A stretch of 64,000 bases of DNA. Source: Xiphydria camelus (taxonomy: Eukaryota > Arthropoda > Insecta > Hymenoptera > Xiphydriidae). Positions 58,430-64,000 of the stretch are shown here, in pieces. How positions within the stretch are numbered: the first letter of the stretch is position 1; each line of letters starts with the position of its first letter. The position numbers and the translations under genes are program-made. Where the stretch lies: the NCBI GenBank assembly GCA_963678675.1, contig OY783194.1, positions 36,620,278 through 36,684,277 of the forward strand, written 5' to 3'. A model generated the notes under the pieces. That model saw nothing but the letters and a program-made list of their open reading frames with translations. It was not told where the DNA came from and made no database searches.

Positions 58430-60970
58430 TATAGCTGGCGCACACGTATCGTTGCCCATCGTACATTCACAACGGCGGATGGTCACTTCTGTTGAATTGA
58501 TAAACGCGTCGCGCGCATCGGACTGATCGATTTATTTTCATAATCAAACGTGCTTCTGTACTCGCGCCCGTATGCGCGATTGAACGTGGGTTGCTATATA
58601 CACACACGTGCCCCGCCTATAGCCACTCATATACCCGGGGTACACAGAGGAAAGCACACATCTAAACTCCGCGAGCCATACGGGTCTTCGCTTATCTACA
58701 TCCGCCGTGTTGGATGTTGTAATGCTCGCACGTTCGAGAACACGCAAATATAATGTTCCACGGCGGCGACAACAATTGAAGCACCAGCCGAATTGTAACA
58801 CTGGCACCGCCGCGCCTGGTCGACCTTCGGCGGTTGTTTTCAATCCTTCCCCTCCCTTTCCCCGGCCCATTCCCATACCCGACCGACGAGCCGCGCAGCG
58901 CAGCACCCCTCGCCCGTTTGGCGTATACCTTTTAATCAGCGATAACGACATCTCCCTGGCCTCCATCTTGTAATCAATTGAGAAAATTCAAGGCGAATCA
59001 ACACGCACGGTATACGGATCACGAGAGTAGACGGTAGGTAGGTAGGTAGGTATACCGCGTTGGTGAACGTTGCTCGAGAACGCTCGAACCTTCGCCTTAT
59101 GGATAGGTACTCGAAAATTCGAGAGGATCTCGCGCGGGCGCTATCCCGGAAAATATGCGTGTCATATACGCGCGGAACGGTAGCGCTCGTGCCGTGCCCC
59201 GTCGCTGATTTATATTTCGCGCGGTTAGTTGCACTCGGCGTCTGGAGCCCGCTCACCCGCGATGCAGGTACCCTGTGGATACCAGCGACGCAGGACGATA
59301 AGAACGAAGGGGCGCGAACTTCAGCGAGTGCCGCCGTATAGTTTGCGCACTTTCTTCGGCTTCCGAAGCGCGGAAAATCCCACAGAGTAGGTACAGTTTG
59401 TGAAAATGCAATTGCTACGGTAGAGAATTTGCCAAAATTCTTCCACGCGATTGATAAAAAAAAACAGTACCCCGACCGTTGCGTGATCATCAAATTTCGC
59501 ACGTCCCTTTACTCGCTCCGAACGACGCGCGTGCGCAAAAGTCGAGGATCGGGATCATTGGTTGGCGAATACCCCGGAGAACGTTCAACGTTCGGATATC
59601 ACACGTGGAACGAGAGAGAGAGATAGAGAGAGAGAGAGTAGGTACCTAGGTACCTACACGCGCGAGAAAAGCTTCCCGTCCTTCGTCCCGGTAAAAGCCA
59701 CGGTGCACATAGAGAGCGGGCAACTTGGTCGGCTGAGTACCTACGGGCGTGGCACTTGAGAAATTTATTTCTCTCGCGTTAAAGCGGCGATGAGCCTAGG
59801 TATACATGTGTACATACATACATATAAACTACGCCGAATGGAGAAAAGAGAACGAGCGGGTTCGCGAGGCAGAGGAATACAGGAGCGCGATTGTAACGCG
59901 AGAGGAATCTCTCCCGATCTCGTTGCCGGAACGACGGCGAGTGATTATTTTTTTTCTCTTCGGATCGACGATATCTCGTTCCTTTCGAACGCGAATTCTA
60001 CGAGAGAAGTCATGTGTATAGGTACCACGGATCCGGAAGGATTCCGAGAAATTTCTCCTCGGAGGAACGAAGCTGATCCGCCGCTTGTCCGACGGGAGAG
60101 TGCTCCGCGGCCGACACTCTCCGCGTGCATAATCGCTTCGGGAGAGACATTGAACGAATTAACCGATCAATTAAATCATATCGTACGGGGCGCGCGACGA
60201 TGATTTCGATGACGGTTAAGCAACAGGCCGTCGGCGCCGTACGATGCCTCCCGGGCGCTTGTCGTGTGATGAAAATTCGATCGCGTGATTCGAGGCGCGA
60301 AACGAATGCGCGTTACAGGTGTCGGTAGAATTGACACCGTAACTACCGCATGCAGCGGAAGTGGAAGTGGAGCGAGCAAATATCGCTGCACGCGCGGCGT
60401 GCCGATGAAAAGCGTCGGTGGAAAAAAATGTGTCCATCGAAACGCGCGGCACGTATGTACATACAATGTGTAGGAGCGTAACTCTCCTGTATTAGTCCTA
60501 GGTGGGGGAAGGATGGGGCGAGAAGGCAAGTGCACGGCTATGACTATCAACGCGGACGATACGACGTTCTCGCGCGAGCGCACTGTGTACACCGTACGAT
60601 ATCTCTCGCGAAAAACGGCGAGATCTCGCGGCAGCAGGTGTCTCGATTCCCCGTTGCGGAACCACCGACATTGCGACACGCGCGGAAGGGATGCAAATCT
60701 TTTTCGAACAATGCGAGCCAATTCGGGAACGATCGACCAAATCGAATCGTTGAAGCGGAGACCCCGACGTGGTGGATAGCTCGGCTCGGTCGCCGGTAGG
60801 GCGCAGGGCTCAGTATATAGGTGCCGCGACGTTCGAGCAAAATTTAATACAAGATTGTAGGTATCCAACGGGTGATAAAAAGAATAGAAAGAGAAAAAAA
60901 GGCAAGAAAGAAAGGAACGGGTATTCCTTTCCTTGCAACTGTGCGACACGCCCCTCCCCCAACGTCATCA
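58430..60970. other. Non-coding stretch
   Basis: Contains (GTAG)n at 59034-59051, an interrupted GA tract at 59606-59638 and the doubled palindrome TAGGTACCTAGGTACCTA at 59639-59656. A 257-codon minus-strand frame (60176-60949) is the longest repeat-free frame, but it has chance-like Arg/Ser/Pro/Leu composition. Confidence 0.45.
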
Positions 60971-60979
60971 CACTCTTAC

Positions 60980-61179
60980 GCTCGCCGTATTTCAAGCTCC
61001 CCTCTTTAATAAAAGGGGGATCAAAACCGGTGCGGTCGTACCGAGCACGACAATACAGCACCGCTCTAAATTGTGTGGAATATTTTTGCGCGCCGAAAAG
61101 AATGACAACGGCGCGATGCGATGAGTTTGTATGCGTTGCTGCTTTTCGAGGTTTATCGTACCTACCGAGTACGAGGTTG
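60980..61179 (-). CDS. Candidate internal coding exon, product unknown
   Basis: On the minus strand a long pyrimidine tract (ATTCTTTTTTTTTCGACTCC) precedes CAG (61180-61182). A frame is then open across 200 nt to a GAGC then GTAAGA donor (GT at 60979-60978). The peptide is balanced: NLVLGRYDKPRKAATHT near its start, DRTGFDPPFIKEGSLKYGE near its end. There are 18 nt between the T-tract and the CAG, which is acceptable. The frame also continues past the donor to about 60810, so the donor is not forced. No domain is recognised. Its reading phase would fit the minus-strand exon candidate at 28208-28374, but that has a one-in-three chance of happening randomly. Confidence 0.2.
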
Positions 61180-61804
61180 CTGCTCATGGCGAAAGGAGTC
61201 GAAAAAAAAAAGAATAGCGTTGCATTTGTACACACTTGCGATAACAATCTAGTCCGACGGATAAGAAGCAAATGTATTGTGTCGATGGAGAACCGAGAAT
61301 ACCTACATAATATGTCTTCCGTTTCATCTCGGATATTTACCTGGATTTAGATTGTTTGCGAAATATCAAGGAATGAGAGAGTACCGGTCTGAATATCATC
61401 GCAGGAACCGAAATCTCTGGGTTTGAGAATAATGTACCTGTCGGAGCACGCGTGGAGCGGTTCAACGATTCGCGTCGACGGGAACTCGTCCAAATGTTTC
61501 TTGCATTTGGCGTAGCGGTCGATTAAATCGCGAGTCGAAAGGGAAAGATTGTTTCAAAAACTCGAAACGTATAACACAGCTTTGGAAGTATCGTTGGCTC
61601 GACCTCGACGCTACGGGATGTGGATTCCTGTGTATGTACCTACGTAGGTATATCATATAGGCGAACGAGTCGATGTCACGGGATGAATTCCTGCATCGGC
61701 TGATATAACGTGACTGGCTTTGATTTTCATTGACACGAGAAGAAACGAGCCGAGATATACATATGTATAGGTATGTGTATATAGATCGCCGTGAAAGAGT
61801 ATTA

Positions 61805-62083
61805 CACGGAAAAAGAGAGAGACTGCATACCGATAAATTTTATCATATCTACGATAAAAGAGGTACACGCGAGGGTTTTCGGATGTTTCAACAGAGTGCG
61901 GTATGTGATAATTGTTCTTCTCTCTTGTGAAAACACTAGATCGTGACGATCTGCATTACAGTCGACCAGTTTCCGAGGCAACATTTTTCTTCGACACAGT
62001 AAGAACATCCGAAAACCCTTGTGCGTAAGTACCTCTTTTATCGTAGATTCGGTAGAGAGTCTACCGATATCAGTCTCTCCGTG
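61805..62083. repeat. Long decayed palindrome
   Basis: Outer arms match as CACGGA...AGAGACTG (61805 on) against CAGTCTCTCCGTG (to 62083). The best-conserved parts are ATCTACGATAAAAGAGGTAC and GGGTTTTCGGATGTT (61847-61890), complementary to 62004-62048. The exact centre, near 61945, is the palindrome AGATCGTGACGATCT (61938-61952). The middle has diverged. This is a fold-back relic or a hairpin transcript unit. Confidence 0.7.
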
Positions 62084-62089
62084 CAGCTT

Positions 62090-62500
62090 GTCAAATTCCG
62101 TTTCGCTTCGTGAAAGTTTCGAAAACGTCATTTCAGACAAACGAGAGGATCGATCGCTTCCTTATTGCATTCTGTATTTTTCGAAAGCACACCTCGATCA
62201 TTATCGACACGGCACTGAATTAGACTTGAAGATTTCGCAGAGAAAATCCGTCGTCGTCAAATTGATCCGCGGTCGAGCGCGACACGTCAGCGGGTACATT
62301 TGTCAGCCGCGAAGCGTGAAGGAAGTGACGTATGTACAATACATCGCGCACGTTACGAAATTACACGTATAAACTCAATTAGCGGGTCTGAATAGTGAGA
62401 TAATCGGTTCGCTCCAACATTTATGGCTCGGGGAAGATTAGCACGCGCGCGCGGAGTATTATTAGAAGTCACGGTAACTCGCGAGATAAACGTATGTATA
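62090..62500. other. Non-coding stretch
   Basis: Nothing supported. An 11-nt U6-like match at 62433 is considered chance. Confidence 0.4.
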
Positions 62501-62504
62501 TGTA

Positions 62505-62840
62505 TAGGGCTCTAGCGTACTTCCACAAACGTAGCTTTTGTTTGTGTTACACATGTACATATAGAGAATGTACATCCAAGTTTCGCCAAGAAACCCAGCT
62601 TGGTGGCGCTGCTTGTATTTACCTTTTGATAACGAACGATTTTCCACGGAAAGAATTTATTTGAATGCTTTGAAATCTACCATGCCATGTTGGCCATGTT
62701 GATTAAATCTCATAGGTAAAACACTTCAATTATTATCCAAAATAACGTGTAAATAGCGCTTGTACCACGGGCATCTGCTTAATGCTTGGTGCGTGCCACA
62801 GATGGCACTCTATCTGTTTTGTGCAGTTACCCAATCGCCC
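62505..62840 (+). mobile_element. ~340-bp interspersed repeat, copy B
   Basis: Same family and orientation as 51731-52069, about 10.8 kb downstream. Differences are a small insertion (AACG near 62637), altered sequence around ACCATGCCATGTTGG and single substitutions. The 5' end starts exactly at the same TAGGGCTCTAGCG, supporting a true element boundary. The 3' homology ends at CGCCC. Confidence 0.75.
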
Positions 62841-62849
62841 AATCGTATA

Positions 62850-63880
62850 GGTACGCGAAGAGTTTGGTCGACGACTCACCCGCGTGATGCGGACCGATTA
62901 TTTCGCAGTCAGCCCTGCTCGGTCTCTCGGTCGGATGTACGGCGGTTATACGCTTGCGTTAATTTTTCGTTGAAAAGCGGACAGGTATTTGCTGGCTTAC
63001 TGAAAGAAAAAAAAGAAAAGAAAATCGTCAGACAAACGTTGCGGTGACGTTAAAAATCACGGTCGCATCGACACATCCACATTACCCCCCGAGAACACAG
63101 AAAGAACGTTTGCGAGGGAAAGGGAAGAGGAGTGCCGTTGAGAACCTAAAATTAGATCGCGAGCATAACGCGCATCGAGATGATTCCTGAAGCGCTCTTC
63201 TTCCGCTGGGATCTCGTAGTGCCGCATGTGCACACGCGCGATATACCTACACATACCTAGCTATATCAAAGTTTCGGTGCTCGCCTCGACTCACACCTAC
63301 ATGATATATCATGAACTTGTTGCCTGCTCGGGCGTATAACACGCGACAAAGTTCGAAAATAGCTGCCTTAACAGTTGTGTACCCCTCGACTGCAGTTGGG
63401 TCGCTATTTATTAAGTGGACATTTTCAACGATATATACGCGCCTGCCCGGCCCGTAGATCATACGCGCGCCGTGTGCTCACGCATCGCTATATCTAGCAC
63501 GCGTGAATCCTTTGTACATAAGAAAGAGGTAGGTACGGTGTCAAACAGGCTGCGAAGCGGGGAGTGCGCGTGAAGGATAACGAAACCCGTCGTGCTTCGC
63601 ACATCGCGTGGCCCGATTTTGCAAAAGAGTTTGTGCGAAGAAAACATACGTGATTTCTCTCGGTACGTTCAACCACATTTCTGGCAGTCGCGAGGTCTGC
63701 CTGGGCGGGTGATCATAATCGTTGGAAACGTGATTTGCCGTCCCGTGTGTGTGTGTGTACGATATTCTTTCTTTGTGAGTATTCGACAGAGCCGTCTTCG
63801 TATATATCGAGCAATTGGAACGTACCGATCATTTCTCGGTTTTCTTCACGGCCTTCAATTTCGTTTCCTTTCTCAATAAC
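62850..63880. other. Probable intron or upstream region of the gene starting at 63930
   Basis: No clear exon. A GT run lies at 63747-63759. The region leads into a strong pyrimidine-rich splice acceptor at 63861-63883. Confidence 0.35.
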
Positions 63881-63883
63881 AGA

Positions 63884-64000
63884 TTTAACGATTGAGCGAC
63901 TACCTCGAAAAAAAAACAGCCAGATCATAATGTCTTCCTCGGAAAGTGACGATGCGATTAAATGCGCGCATCCCCGAAATAGTTATCGCTTATACGCCTA
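63884..64000 (+). CDS. First coding exon of an unknown gene, cut by the window end
   Basis: A strong acceptor (TTTCGTTTCCTTTCTCAATAACAG, CAG 63881-63883) starts an exon with a 46-nt 5' UTR. An ATG at 63930 has A at -3. The frame is open to the last base of the window, 23 complete codons. The N-terminus is typical of an acidic/serine-rich intracellular protein: MSSSESDDAIKCAHPRNSYR. No signal peptide is visible. The structure implies at least one upstream non-coding exon, probably inside this window but not located. The protein family cannot be told from 23 residues. This is the best-supported host gene in the window, though splice and start are inferred by eye. Confidence 0.45.

Noticed and set aside
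60176..60949. 257-codon repeat-free minus-strand open frame
   Set aside because: The longest frame without simple repeats, but Arg/Ser/Pro/Leu-rich with no motif or splice support. Expected occasionally by chance in GC-rich DNA of this size.
62433..62443. U6 snRNA-like GAAGATTAGCA
   Set aside because: Only 11 nt match. The rest of U6, including the ACAGAGA-box context and 3' stem, is absent.
51731..62647. Conserved minus-strand frames in the two 340-bp repeats (about 51718-51924 and 62462-62647)
   Set aside because: Conservation is explained by the copies being recent duplicates; there are no start, splice or domain features.

Overview
The window reads as nuclear DNA of an animal, most likely an insect and probably a hymenopteran such as an ant. 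This is inferred from composition and repeats, not proven. It is GC-rich with no visible CpG depletion: TCG/CGA words and pure (CG)n runs occur throughout. It carries many (CT)n/(GA)n microsatellites, a pervasive GTAGGTA/TACCTAC word, a CR1-group-like LINE, a Helitron-type 3' end and several fold-back elements. Nothing prokaryotic is present: no operons, Shine-Dalgarno spacing or dense coding. Nearly all long open frames are chance frames in GC-rich DNA or Ser-Leu/Glu-Arg frames through (CT)n.

Layout. 1-2,050 holds AT-richer islands with the best exon-like structures on the minus strand: a two-exon frame at 503-788 and a lysine-rich terminal exon at 1,921-2,017. 2,050-16,290 is GC-rich non-coding DNA with microsatellites, two TATA-like sites and one miRNA-sized hairpin (14,963-15,041). 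16,297-16,539 is a MITE-like element. 16,540-40,400 is again mostly non-coding, with two weak exon candidates (28,208-28,374 minus; 32,669-32,760 plus) and the longest (CT)n tract (36,828-36,925). 40,385-41,510 is an AT-rich insertion holding two large palindromes. 43,169-43,755 (plus) and 47,950-48,813 (minus) are two decayed copies of one LINE family; both are cut off directly against a (CT)n tract. Between them lies a 32-bp perfect inverted repeat (47,431-47,542).

The last 14 kb holds a fold-back element (54,098-54,305), a non-autonomous Helitron-like element with three ~130-bp tandem units (about 56,750-57,484), a decayed palindrome (61,805-62,083), and two copies of a ~340-bp repeat (51,731 and 62,505). 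The window ends inside what looks like the first coding exon of a plus-strand gene: strong splice acceptor, short 5' UTR, then ATG at 63,930 and an open frame to the last base.

Interpretation: mostly intergenic or intronic DNA shaped by transposons and simple repeats, with genes entering at the edges. No gene product could be recognised except the LINE reverse transcriptase. The exon calls rest on splice signals and amino-acid composition only and are deliberately low in confidence.
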